DNA of 14,625 bases from Gammaproteobacteria bacterium. GTDB lineage: Bacteria > Pseudomonadota > Gammaproteobacteria > JAPPPA01. The DNA lies in assembly GCA_028817755.1 (NCBI GenBank), contig JAPPPA010000163.1:1-14625 (forward strand). Direction: 5' to 3'. The position numbers and the translations under genes are program-made. Under the pieces are notes generated by a model that saw only the letters and a list, made by a program, of their open reading frames with translations, ran no database searches and was not told where the DNA came from. Each line of letters starts with the position of its first letter. The first letter of the stretch is position 1. Below, one piece after another: positions 1-7,506 of this stretch.

Positions 1-310
1 CTACCAGCTTTATGAAAACGATAAAGCGACCCAAAAACTTTGTGCGGCCGATGCCAAAGGTCTGAATATTTCTCAAACCGACTACGATGCGATAGCAGGC
101 ATGCTGGTTATGTTGGCAGACCTAAGCAACAAAATGGGCGGTGGCATGATGCAAACGGCTATTAGCCCCGAAGATATTGATGGTATTCCAGTGAGTACCG
201 GTGAAAGCCAAACTAACCGCCTCACCAAGTTACACAAAGTAGATGGCAAGCAATTAGATGCTGGGCGATTTGTGGTGCCCGCGGGTTATGTGGAAACGCA
301 ACCTCAGTAG
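1..310 (+). CDS. C-terminal fragment of an unrecognised protein
   Basis: An open frame enters from the left edge (first full codon at 2) and ends at TAG 308-310, giving about 102 residues of a C-terminus. It has one Cys, a Met/Gly-rich stretch (NKMGGGMMQ), and ends in LDAGRFVVPAGYVETQPQ. That ending is of the kind seen in secreted or periplasmic hypothetical proteins (DUF4412-like), but I cannot assign a family. No membrane segment is visible in this part. It lies upstream of the transhydrogenase operon on the same strand, separated by 184 bp, so it is probably a separate transcription unit. That the frame is coding is fairly sure; the function is unknown. Confidence 0.6.
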   Translation, partial: YQLYENDKATQKLCAADAKGLNISQTDYDAIAGMLVMLADLSNKMGGGMMQTAISPEDIDGIPVSTGESQTNRLTKLHKVDGKQLDAGRFVVPAGYVETQPQ

Positions 311-494
311 CCTTGGTAAGCCCGCCATAGATCGGGCAAATCGACCACATAGATAACGATAACTTGCACCAGCACGGCGCGCATTGCACAATCGCGCCCC
401 TTAACTTTTGCGTCCCTGTGCAAATCGGCTTCGTTTTTAGTCTAAAACGGCGGCTGGACACCGGATTTTTATAACCATCGACGTGGAGATGACC

Positions 495-1625
495 ATGCCG
501 ATTACCGTTGCGGTACCTAAAGAAACGCTAGAAGGCGAAAAGCGTGTTGCGCTTGTGCCTTCAGTTGCTGGCAAGCTTGCTAGTAAGGGCGTTAACATTT
601 TAATTGAGGCCGGCGCTGGAGAAGGCATTGCAATGCCAGATTCGGCTTACACCGATGCTCACGAAAACGTAAAACTCGGCACGGCCGAAGAAGTTTTTGC
701 GGCAGACATCGTGCTTAAAGTTGCGCCTCCTTCAGCTGATGAAATTGCCAAGTTAAAAGATGGCAACATCGTTATTTCTTTCATGCAAGCGCACAACCGC
801 TTGGATGAAACCAAAGCGTTAGCGGCTAAAAACAGCACTGCGTTTGGTATGGAATACATCCCGCGTACCTCTCGTGCGCAGTACATGGATGCGCTGTCTT
901 CACAAGCCAACGTGGCTGGCTACAAAGCTGTATTGATCGGCGCTAGCAAGATCGGCCGTTTCCTACCGATGTTGACCACCGCGGCGGGCACCATTCGCCC
1001 AGCGACTGCGTTGATTATTGGTGCCGGTGTTGCCGGTCTACAAGCGATTGGTACCGCGCGTCGCCTAGGTGCGATTGTGGAAGGTTACGACGTACGTAAA
1101 GCGACTGCCGAGCAGGTTGAGTCTTTAGGTGCGAAGTTCGTAGACGTGGGCGTTTATGCCGACGGCGAAGGCGGTTACGCCCGCGAGCTAACCGAAGACG
1201 AAATCGCCCAACAGCGTGAAGTGCTAGCGCAACACGTTGCTAAATGTGACTTGCTAGTAACTACCGCGGCGATTCCTGGTCGTCCAGCGCCGAAGATCAT
1301 TTTCAAAGACATGATCGACAACATGAAGCCGGGTGCGGTAATTGTTGATATCGCGGCTGAGACTGGCGGTAACACCGAGCTAACCGAAGCTGGCAAAGAT
1401 GTTGTGTACAACAACGTCACCATCTGCGGCCCAACCAACTTGGCCTCTTCAATGGCTGAGCATGCTTCTGAAATGTATTCCAAGAACCTCGAGAACCTAC
1501 TCGACATCATGGTTGCAGAAGGTGAAGTTGCCCTGGATTGGGAAGACGAAATCATCGCTGGCTGCTGCCTAACTCACGAAGGTGAAGTTAAGCACGCTCC
1601 TACTAAAGCATTACTAGAGGGCTAA
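495..1625 (+). CDS. pntAA: NAD(P) transhydrogenase alpha subunit part 1 (PntAA, NAD(H)-binding domain I)
   Basis: Soluble NAD(H)-binding component (domain I) of the proton-translocating nicotinamide nucleotide transhydrogenase, which passes hydride from NADH to NADP+ using the proton gradient. The 376-residue length fits split-type PntAA. The N-terminus (VAVPKE...EKRVAL) is typical of the alanine dehydrogenase/PNT family. The RQD loop is intact: R124, Q129, D132 and S135 in PRTSRAQYMDALS. The dinucleotide fold shows G176-x-G178-x-x-G181 and an acidic D199 after the second strand, as expected for NAD. I chose ATG 495 because GGAG at 485-488 lies 6 bases upstream; a GTG at 483 overlaps that ribosome binding site. 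pntAB follows after 3 bases. Unlike E. coli, where PntA is one chain, the alpha subunit here is split in two. Confidence 0.96.
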   Translation: MPITVAVPKETLEGEKRVALVPSVAGKLASKGVNILIEAGAGEGIAMPDSAYTDAHENVKLGTAEEVFAADIVLKVAPPSADEIAKLKDGNIVISFMQAHNRLDETKALAAKNSTAFGMEYIPRTSRAQYMDALSSQANVAGYKAVLIGASKIGRFLPMLTTAAGTIRPATALIIGAGVAGLQAIGTARRLGAIVEGYDVRKATAEQVESLGAKFVDVGVYADGEGGYARELTEDEIAQQREVLAQHVAKCDLLVTTAAIPGRPAPKIIFKDMIDNMKPGAVIVDIAAETGGNTELTEAGKDVVYNNVTICGPTNLASSMAEHASEMYSKNLENLLDIMVAEGEVALDWEDEIIAGCCLTHEGEVKHAPTKALLEG

Positions 1626-1628
1626 ACC

Positions 1629-1913
1629 ATGATCGAAGGAATGGTTGCACTTTATATCTTCATGTTGGCCGGTTTTACCGGTTACGAAGTAATTGCCAAA
1701 GTACCGGCAATTCTTCACACCCCGCTAATGTCTGGTTCGAACTTTGTACACGGCATTGTATTGGTAGGTGCGATGGTGGCCTTGGGTCACGCTGACAGCC
1801 TACTTGGCCAAATCATCGGTGTAATTGGCGTGGCGCTTGGCGCTGGCAACGCTGCCGGTGGTTACGTTGTGACTGACCGCATGCTTGACATGTTCAAGTC
1901 CAGCAAAGACTAA
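1629..1913 (+). CDS. pntAB: NAD(P) transhydrogenase alpha subunit part 2 (PntAB, membrane domain II part)
   Basis: Small inner-membrane subunit of the transhydrogenase, 94 residues with about three hydrophobic helices. It contributes the first part of the proton-conducting domain II. The sequence begins MIEGMVALYIFMLAGFTGYE, runs through a Gly/Ala-rich helix with SNFVHGIVLVGAM, and ends with a glycine-rich helix and NAAGGYVVTDRMLDMF, which is characteristic of this subunit. AGAGGG at 1616-1621 is placed 7 bases before the ATG and overlaps the end of pntAA, so the two genes are translationally close. pntB follows after 12 bases. Nothing appears truncated. Confidence 0.95.
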   Translation: MIEGMVALYIFMLAGFTGYEVIAKVPAILHTPLMSGSNFVHGIVLVGAMVALGHADSLLGQIIGVIGVALGAGNAAGGYVVTDRMLDMFKSSKD

Positions 1914-1925
1914 GGCGAGGGAATC

Positions 1926-3311
1926 ATGGATATCATTAAATTATTGGTAGACGTTAGCTACTTCGCGGCGATCTTCCTATTCATTATGGGCCTGAAGCGT
2001 ATGGCCCACCCAAAGACTGCCGCCTCAGGTATTAAATGGGCCGGCGCAGGTATGATCGTGGCCACCTTGGCTACTTTCGCGTACCCAGGCGTTATTGATA
2101 ACACCACTAACCTTATTCTGATCATTGCGGGCACCTTGGTAGGTACCGTATTGGCATGGGTAACGGGTAAGCGTGTTGAAATGACCGACATGCCGCAAAT
2201 GATCGCGCTGTATAACGGTATGGGCGGTGGTGCTGCGGGCGCTATCTCAGCTATCGAACTATTCAAAGGTGGCGAGCACGCCCCTGTGATCATGGTTCTT
2301 GCGGTGTTGGGTGGCATCATCGGTACGGTTTCGTTCTCAGGCTCTCTAATTGCTTGGGCGAAACTTGATGGTCGTATCAAAGGCGTATTGCGCTTCAAAG
2401 GCATTCAAGCCTTTAACGGTCTAACCTTCCTTGCCACCTTGGCTTTGGGTGGTTACATCGCTTTTGCTCATGGCGACGCGACTGTTGTTACCATCTTCTT
2501 CGTGCTTGCGCTGTTCTTTGGTGTGATGATGACCTTGCCTATCGGCGGCGCCGATATGCCTGTGGTTATCTCGCTTTACAACGCATTCACCGGTTTGGCG
2601 GTAGCGTTTGAAGGTTTTGTGCTTGGCAACCCTGCGATGATTATCGCCGGTACCATCGTAGGTTCCGCAGGTTCACTGCTAACCGCGTTGATGGCCGACG
2701 CCATGAATCGCTCAGTAGCCAACGTACTGTTCTCGAACTTCGGTGAAGCAGGCAGCGGCGAAGCGGCCGAATACGATGGCGAGATGAAATCTATCGACGG
2801 CGCTGATGCAGCGATCCAAATGGCTTACGCTGAGAAAGTGATCATCGTGCCAGGTTACGGTATGGCGGTTGCGCAGGCGCAGCACAAGATTTGGGAACTG
2901 GTACAAGTACTGCGTGAAAAAGGCGTAACCGTTAAGTTCGCTATTCACCCAGTAGCCGGTCGTATGCCGGGTCACATGAACGTATTGCTTGCCGAAGCTG
3001 GCGTGCCTTACGACATCATTTATGACTTGGATGAAATCAACAACGAATTCGCTACCGCTGACGTAGCGATGGTTATCGGCGCGAACGACGTAGTTAACCC
3101 TGTTGCTAAAGACGACCCAAGCAGCCCGATTTACGGCATGCCAGTACTGAATGTAGACGAAGCTAAGAACGTGATCATCGTTAAACGTGGTCAAGGTGCA
3201 GGCTTCTCTGGTATTCAGAACAAGCTGTTCTTCTTGGACAACAGCCGCATGCTTTACGGTGATGCTCAAGAGGTTGCTAACAACCTGATTGCTCAAGCTA
3301 AAGAATTCTAA
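1926..3311 (+). CDS. pntB: NAD(P) transhydrogenase beta subunit (PntB)
   Basis: Inner-membrane beta subunit, 461 residues. The N-terminal half (about 1-265) has multiple membrane helices of domain II with conserved stretches such as MTDMPQMIALYNGMGGGAAG and PIGGADMPVVISLYNAFTGL. The C-terminal part (about 295-461) is the NADP(H)-binding domain III, with the signature VPGYGMAVAQAQ, HPVAGRMPGHMNVLLAEA, the GANDVVNPVA loop and IVKRGQGAGFSGIQN. Domain III receives hydride from NADH bound on PntAA. GAGGGA at 1917-1922 lies just upstream of the ATG. It is the last gene of the operon and is followed 21 bp downstream by a strong terminator hairpin. Length and motifs are full and normal. Confidence 0.97.
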   Translation: MDIIKLLVDVSYFAAIFLFIMGLKRMAHPKTAASGIKWAGAGMIVATLATFAYPGVIDNTTNLILIIAGTLVGTVLAWVTGKRVEMTDMPQMIALYNGMGGGAAGAISAIELFKGGEHAPVIMVLAVLGGIIGTVSFSGSLIAWAKLDGRIKGVLRFKGIQAFNGLTFLATLALGGYIAFAHGDATVVTIFFVLALFFGVMMTLPIGGADMPVVISLYNAFTGLAVAFEGFVLGNPAMIIAGTIVGSAGSLLTALMADAMNRSVANVLFSNFGEAGSGEAAEYDGEMKSIDGADAAIQMAYAEKVIIVPGYGMAVAQAQHKIWELVQVLREKGVTVKFAIHPVAGRMPGHMNVLLAEAGVPYDIIYDLDEINNEFATADVAMVIGANDVVNPVAKDDPSSPIYGMPVLNVDEAKNVIIVKRGQGAGFSGIQNKLFFLDNSRMLYGDAQEVANNLIAQAKEF

Positions 3312-3332
3312 ATTTAGTTAAAAGCAGTTTAT

Positions 3333-3366
3333 AAAAGGCGCTCCGAGTTTCTCGGGGCGCCTTTTT
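3333..3366 (+). terminator. Rho-independent terminator of the pnt operon
   Basis: A 15-bp stem (3333-3347 with 3351-3365; one G-T wobble at 3342/3356) closes a TTT loop. A-rich bases on the 5' side and T-rich bases on the 3' side make it a good intrinsic terminator just after pntB. Confidence 0.9.
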
Positions 3367-3404
3367 ATTTGCGCAAGAGTTATTTAAGGCAAATAAAACT
3401 ATTA

Positions 3405-3432
3405 TTTAATTATTTCTCCGTTCCGGTATTAT
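3405..3432 (+). promoter_or_regulatory. Weak candidate promoter for the repeat lipoprotein
   Basis: TATTAT at 3427-3432 resembles a -10 box. TTTAAT at 3405-3410, 16 bases upstream, is a poor -35, but the region 3381-3418 is very A/T-rich and could act as an UP element. The placement between the pnt terminator and the lipoprotein start makes some promoter here necessary; the exact boxes are uncertain. Confidence 0.3.
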
Positions 3433-3488
3433 CCACCTCCTGAGCCTTTTGGCTTTGAGTTGCACAGCACTTAAATTTGGGGAAAAAC

Positions 3489-4577
3489 ATGACTCTTTCA
3501 AACCGTATGCGCCAAGGCGCATTGGTCGCGGTTGTTGCGGCCTTTACTGCTGGTTGTGCCAGCACCGGATCATCAAATTCAGACCTTGAAGCTCGTATTG
3601 CCAAGCTTCAACAGGAAAACGAAGCACTGCGTGACGCTGTAGTAGCGACTAGCGCTCAAGGTGGTTCTGCTCCAGCGTCGTCGTCTAACGGCACAGCCGA
3701 TCTACCGCCAAACGCTAAAGCCGGTGAGTGTTATGCACGCGTGCTTGAGCCTGCCGTTTATGAAACCCGTACTGAAACCATTACCGTTCGTGAAGCGTCT
3801 GAGCGCGTTGAGCTAACCGACCCGGTTTACGAGTGGGTTGAGAAAGAAGTGGTTGTTAAAGAAGCTTGGGAAGAAGTGGTTGAAGTCACCCCAGCTGAGT
3901 ATGGTTCGGTTGAAGAAACCGTAATCGTTAAAGAAGCTACTGAAAAGCTAGAAATCGTAGAAGCGGTTTACGAAGATCAAACCGAAGAAGTATTGGTTAA
4001 GCCTGCGTACACCACTTGGAAGCAAGGCCGTGGTCCAATTGAGCGTATCGACCACGCGACCGGCGAAATCATGTGCTTAGTAGAAATTCCTGCAGAGTAC
4101 AAAACCGTTACTCGTACGGTATTGGTTACTCCAGAGACAACTACTCGCACTGTCATTCCGGCTGAAACTGAAGTGGTTACGCGTCGTGTAATGACTAAAG
4201 CGCCAGAAGTTAAGCGCGTTACCCACCCTGCTGAAACCAAAATCATCAAGGTTAAGCAGCTAGTTAAAGGTCCAGAAGAAGTTCGTATTCCTGTTCCGGC
4301 TGAAACCAAGACTATTACTCAAGAGTACAAAGTGAGTGATGGCGAGCTGCGCTGGCGCACCGTGCTTTGCGAAACCAACATCACTGGTGATGTGGTTAAG
4401 CAGCTACAAGCCGCGCTTAAGCGTGAAGGTTACGACCCAGTTTGGATCGATGGCGTTTACGGCGACAAGACTCGTCAAGCTGTAACTCAGTATCAAAAAG
4501 ACAACGGCATGGCTTCTGGTGGTTTGACTTTCGAAACCCTAGATAAGCTAGGTGTTGAATACCGCCGCGCTATTTAA
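3489..4577 (+). CDS. Repeat-containing lipoprotein with C-terminal peptidoglycan-binding domain
   Basis: Likely outer-membrane lipoprotein, 362 residues. It has a signal peptide with a lipobox-like TAGC (lipidated C23, +2 Ala, so no inner-membrane retention signal), then a short coiled coil (about 31-52, LEARIAKLQQENEALRDA) and a Ser/Ala/Gly linker. Residues 87-294 hold about eight degenerate 22-24-residue repeats with core PAE/PVY...V...V.VK.A.E. They fall in two sets of four, each set opened by a Cys (C81 and C196), with a linker at 180-195. Residues about 296-357 match a PG_binding_1 domain (VVKQLQAALKREGY, DGVYGDKTRQAVTQYQ). The start is ATG 3489 with GGGGA at 3479-3483; an upstream TTG at 3477 would overlap that site. 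I infer an envelope-spanning structural role between outer membrane and peptidoglycan; no enzyme domain is visible. The repeat family is not one I can name. It is a single-gene unit between two terminators. Confidence 0.85.
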   Translation: MTLSNRMRQGALVAVVAAFTAGCASTGSSNSDLEARIAKLQQENEALRDAVVATSAQGGSAPASSSNGTADLPPNAKAGECYARVLEPAVYETRTETITVREASERVELTDPVYEWVEKEVVVKEAWEEVVEVTPAEYGSVEETVIVKEATEKLEIVEAVYEDQTEEVLVKPAYTTWKQGRGPIERIDHATGEIMCLVEIPAEYKTVTRTVLVTPETTTRTVIPAETEVVTRRVMTKAPEVKRVTHPAETKIIKVKQLVKGPEEVRIPVPAETKTITQEYKVSDGELRWRTVLCETNITGDVVKQLQAALKREGYDPVWIDGVYGDKTRQAVTQYQKDNGMASGGLTFETLDKLGVEYRRAI

Positions 4578-4600
4578 TCTTATAAATAGCTAAAGCGTTT

Positions 4601-4633
4601 AAAAGCCCGCGCCTATTTTAGGCGCGGGCTTTT
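4601..4633. terminator. Bidirectional Rho-independent terminator between the lipoprotein gene and comF
   Basis: A perfect 15-bp inverted repeat (4601-4615 with 4619-4633, loop TTT) has AAAA on one end and a T run on the other. It serves the lipoprotein gene on the + strand and comF on the - strand; its right arm abuts the comF stop codon at 4634-4636. Confidence 0.92.
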
Positions 4634-5392
4634 TTATGTCACTTTGCAGGCAACGATGACCTGTACCGAGTTGGCGCCAGCATCTAATAAAGCTAAAGAC
4701 AGCATTTGAGCGCTGCTGCCCGTGGTCATAACGTCATCGACAATGCCGACATTCAGCCCTTTAACAGTTCCGTTAACGGCAAAAGCACCCGTTAGGTTTT
4801 TCATACGTTGGTGGCGGTTTAGTCCTGATTGAGCCGCGGTGTCCCGTATACGTGAAGCGGCATGGGATATGGGAATGTCAGTTTCCGTGGTCAGCGCTGA
4901 CGCCAATATAGCGGCTTGATTAAAGCCGCGTTCTTGCAGGCGCTTTTTGTAGAGTGGCATTGCAACAAGTACATCCGGTGGATTTTCTAGTATTGATGGG
5001 GCAGCTGCTTGTGCAAACGCCTGAGCGAGATCAAGACCAAGGCTTTTGTTGCCATCAAATTTAAACTGCTTGATCAGGGACGCGGTGGGCCAGCCCCATA
5101 ACCAAGCTGCCGTGGTTGCTGAAAAAGCCGGCGTTTGCTCCGCGCAGCTCGGGCACTCAAGACTCTCTGGTGGTAATAACTCGGCGCAGCATGGGCACAA
5201 TGATTGTGCTGCCGGGAATTGCGATAAGCACGGTTCGCAGATGTTATTTGGCCCCTTATGCTCTCGCTGGCATAGGTGGCAACGCCTAGTTAGGGCGCTA
5301 GCGGATAAACGCAAAAAACGTTGTAAACCTGTTTTTGGTTTTAGGTTTACAATGCCGTTCTTTATTTTCTGAATGCCGACCCAAAGCCTCAT
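4634..5392 (-). CDS. comF: ComF family phosphoribosyltransferase-like protein
   Basis: ComF/GntX-family protein with an N-terminal zinc-ribbon-like part and a type I phosphoribosyltransferase fold; homologues take part in DNA uptake and use of extracellular DNA. Numbered from ATG 5392 (252 residues), Cys clusters are C38/C41, C52/C55, C66/C68/C69 and C80/C83. The core includes AMPLYKKRLQERGFNQA (about 144-160), and the PRPP-loop motif VGIVDDVMTTGSSA lies at 215-228. The start is uncertain: ATG 5392 overlaps the start of bioB by 20 bp and would put the BirA operator inside comF. The only other usual start before the first Cys is TTG at 5314, giving 226 residues, which fits the family better because homologues begin close to the first Cys pair. 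Neither has a convincing ribosome binding site. It diverges from the biotin operon. Confidence 0.9.
   Translation of the reverse strand: MRLWVGIQKIKNGIVNLKPKTGLQRFLRLSASALTRRCHLCQREHKGPNNICEPCLSQFPAAQSLCPCCAELLPPESLECPSCAEQTPAFSATTAAWLWGWPTASLIKQFKFDGNKSLGLDLAQAFAQAAAPSILENPPDVLVAMPLYKKRLQERGFNQAAILASALTTETDIPISHAASRIRDTAAQSGLNRHQRMKNLTGAFAVNGTVKGLNVGIVDDVMTTGSSAQMLSLALLDAGANSVQVIVACKVT
5321..5352. promoter_or_regulatory. BirA (biotin repressor) operator
   Basis: TTGTAAACC (5321-5329), 14 bases, then GGTTTACAA (5344-5352): a perfect 9-bp inverted repeat matching the known proteobacterial BirA operator pattern. BirA bound to biotinyl-5'-AMP dimerises on such sites and blocks transcription of biotin genes. 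It ends 20 bp before the bioB ATG and overlaps the likely -10 box. It also lies in the comF upstream region if comF starts at 5314. Confidence 0.93.
5348..5353 (+). promoter_or_regulatory. Candidate -10 box of the biotin operon
   Basis: TACAAT matches TATAAT at five of six positions and lies inside the right half of the BirA operator, so repressor binding would cover it. No good -35 is seen 16-18 bases upstream. By symmetry the left half-site gives TACAAC on the - strand, a possible comF -10. Confidence 0.45.
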
Positions 5393-6380
5393 GCCAAACT
5401 GGACTCGTGACCAGGTTGAAGCGTTATACGCTCAGCCGTTTAATGACTTACTTTTTCAAGCGCAAACGGTACATCGCCAGCACTTTGACCCCAATCAAGT
5501 ACAGGTTAGCACGCTGCTAAGTATTAAAACCGGTGCCTGCCCTGAGGACTGTGCTTATTGCCCGCAAAGCACCCGCTTTAATACCGGTTTAAAGAAAGAG
5601 CCGTTGATTGATGTGGAAGAAGTGCTTGCGAAAGCTAAGAAGGCCAAGGAAGCAGGCAGTACTCGCTTTTGTATGGGTGCAGCATGGCGTAGCCCTAAAG
5701 ATCGAGACATTCCAAAATTGGTCGAAATGATTAATGGCGTTAAAGAAATGGGTATGGAAACCTGTATGACGCTTGGCATGTTGACTGAAAATCAGGCCGG
5801 CGAATTAGCAACGGCGGGTTTGGATTATTACAACCACAATCTCGATACCTCGCCTGAGTACTACAAAGAAATCATCACCACGCGTTGCTATCAAGACCGT
5901 CTGGATACGCTAGAGCATGTGCGTAATAGCGGCATGAAAATATGCAGCGGCGGTATTTTGGGTATGGGTGAAGGCCGCACCGATCGCATCGGCTTGTTAG
6001 TCGAGCTTGCCAATATGTCGGTGCCGCCAGAAAGCGTGCCGATTAATATGCTGGTTAAAGTGCAAGGCACGCCGTTGCAGGACGAGGACGACTTTGATCC
6101 TATCGAGTTTGTTCGTTGCATCGCGGTGGCGCGCATTTTGATGCCGAAGTCACATGTGCGTTTGTCTGCTGGGCGTGAAAACATGTCGGAAGAAATGCAG
6201 GCGTTGTGTTTCTCTGCTGGTGCTAACTCCATTTTTTACGGTGAGAAGCTGCTAACGACCGCTAATCCAGAAGCCGAAAAAGACAAAGCGTTATTCAAAA
6301 AGCTTGGTATTGAGCCGGAGCCGCTTAAACAGCCAACGCCGTTTAAAGAAATCCGCCTCGACCAAGTCGCGAATGCCTAA
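5373..6380 (+). CDS. bioB: Biotin synthase BioB
   Basis: Radical SAM enzyme that inserts sulfur into dethiobiotin, the last step of biotin synthesis. From ATG 5373 it has 335 residues. The radical SAM [4Fe-4S] ligands are C56, C60 and C63 (ACPEDCAYCPQS). The [2Fe-2S] sulfur-donor ligands are C100 (RFCMGAAW), C131 (TCMTLG), C191 (KICSGG) and R263 (VRLSAGR). YYNHNLDTSPE is present. The offset of +3 from E. coli numbering is consistent at every ligand. The protein is slightly shorter than E. coli BioB at the C-terminus, which is a variable tail. ATG 5391 (MPNWTRDQ) is an equally possible start; neither start has a clear ribosome binding site. First gene of the bioBFHCD operon, directly behind the BirA operator, and it overlaps bioF by 8 bases. 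Confidence 0.97.
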   Translation: MPTQSLMPNWTRDQVEALYAQPFNDLLFQAQTVHRQHFDPNQVQVSTLLSIKTGACPEDCAYCPQSTRFNTGLKKEPLIDVEEVLAKAKKAKEAGSTRFCMGAAWRSPKDRDIPKLVEMINGVKEMGMETCMTLGMLTENQAGELATAGLDYYNHNLDTSPEYYKEIITTRCYQDRLDTLEHVRNSGMKICSGGILGMGEGRTDRIGLLVELANMSVPPESVPINMLVKVQGTPLQDEDDFDPIEFVRCIAVARILMPKSHVRLSAGRENMSEEMQALCFSAGANSIFYGEKLLTTANPEAEKDKALFKKLGIEPEPLKQPTPFKEIRLDQVANA

Positions 6381-7506
6381 TCCTTCCGCCGAAGCCCTTG
6401 CCGCGTTAAAAGCGGCGGGGCTTTATCGCAGTAACAAAACCTTGCAGCAGCGCAAAGGCCATCAGGCCGTGTTGCAAGGTCGCCCTGTGACCTTGTTTTG
6501 CAGCAATGACTACTTGGGTCTTTCGCAGCATCCGGACGTATCTGCGGCGATGCAAAAAGGCGTTGGGCAATGGGGTGCAGGCTCTGGGGCGGCGCATTTA
6601 ATCAGTGGGCACTGCCAGCCGCATGAAGAGCTGGAGCAAGTGTTTGCTGAATTTATAGGCTATGAGGCGGCGCTGCTGTTTTCCACGGGTTATATGGCAA
6701 ATTTGGCTGCCGTCACTACCTTTGCTGGGCGACGCGATACGGTGCTGCAAGACAAGCTCAATCATGCGAGCTTATTAGACGCCGCCAAGCTCGCGGGCGC
6801 TAAATTGGCGCGTTACCGACATGCGGATATAGACCATGCTAAAAGCAAATTGCCAGCCGCTTTAATGGCGAGCGACGGCGTATTTAGTATGGATGGTGAT
6901 ATTGCGCCGTTATCCGCGTTAGCAACTGCAGCGCAGCAGGCGAAAACCCCGTTGTTAATAGACGATGCCCATGGTTTTGGTGTGTTTGGTCCGCAAGGCC
7001 GCGGCAGTGTGGCTGCCGCTGGTTTAGGTAGTCAGGAAGTGCCGCTACTCATGTGTACGCTTGGTAAGGCTGCGGGTACGTTTGGCGCGGTGTTGCTCGG
7101 TTCTCGGGCCGATATTGAGTTATGTAGAAACTCGGCGCGCAGCTATATCTACACCACGGCTCTGCCGCCGGCGTTGATGGCGGCCTCGCTGGCGTCTTTG
7201 AAATTGATTCAGCAAGGCGATGCTTTGCGTGAGCGCCTACAGGCCAATATTCAGCAATTTAGACAAGGCGCGGCTCAGTTGGGTCTAGCGTTAATGCCTT
7301 CTGAGACCGCTATTCAACCTGCTTTGATGCCAGGCAATGAGAACGTGCTGGCTGCATCGCAGGCACTATTAGAAAAAGGCTTTTTGGTCACGGCCATTCG
7401 CAGCCCTACGGTTGCCAAAGGCGGCGAACGCCTGCGTATCACCTTGAGTGCCGACCATAACGCCGATGACATCAATCGCCTTTTGCAGGCACTAGAAACA
7501 TTATGA
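6373..7506 (+). CDS. bioF: 8-amino-7-oxononanoate synthase BioF
   Basis: PLP-dependent alpha-oxoamine synthase that condenses pimeloyl-ACP with L-alanine to give 8-amino-7-oxononanoate. 377 residues from ATG 6373, close to the 384 of E. coli. Visible motifs: FCSNDYLGLSQHP near 42-54, the glycine-rich GAGSGAAHLISG (68-79), H131 in KLNHASLLDA (stacks on PLP), DGVFSMDGD (168-176), DDAHGFGVFG (197-206, D197 and H200) and the Schiff-base lysine K232 in TLGKAAGTFGA. The ATG lies inside the last codons of bioB (overlap 6373-6380), so translation is likely coupled; no separate ribosome binding site stands out. A longer in-frame extension to 6304 would lie within bioB and has no support from the family. 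Confidence 0.97.
   Translation: MPNPSAEALAALKAAGLYRSNKTLQQRKGHQAVLQGRPVTLFCSNDYLGLSQHPDVSAAMQKGVGQWGAGSGAAHLISGHCQPHEELEQVFAEFIGYEAALLFSTGYMANLAAVTTFAGRRDTVLQDKLNHASLLDAAKLAGAKLARYRHADIDHAKSKLPAALMASDGVFSMDGDIAPLSALATAAQQAKTPLLIDDAHGFGVFGPQGRGSVAAAGLGSQEVPLLMCTLGKAAGTFGAVLLGSRADIELCRNSARSYIYTTALPPALMAASLASLKLIQQGDALRERLQANIQQFRQGAAQLGLALMPSETAIQPALMPGNENVLAASQALLEKGFLVTAIRSPTVAKGGERLRITLSADHNADDINRLLQALETL

Noticed and set aside
320..337. GCCCG/CGGGC hairpin after the first gene as a terminator
   Set aside because: Only 5 bp with an 8-base loop and no T run; too weak to call.
1958..2404. 148-codon open frame on the - strand inside pntB
   Set aside because: Antisense shadow of the conserved membrane half of PntB; Pro/Ile/Thr-rich without family features.
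2712..3296. 194-codon open frame on the - strand inside pntB
   Set aside because: It is antisense to a clear PntB domain III, and its translation has no recognisable motif or membrane pattern. It reflects codon bias of the + strand gene.
3433..3443. CCACCTCC, resembling the anti-Shine-Dalgarno end of 16S rRNA
   Set aside because: An isolated 8-base match upstream of the lipoprotein gene with no partner able to form a long helix with its ribosome binding site; likely chance.
5352..5372. Six-codon ATG frame ending directly before bioB ATG 5373 (possible leader peptide)
   Set aside because: Its ATG overlaps the likely -10 box and so would probably lie outside the transcript.
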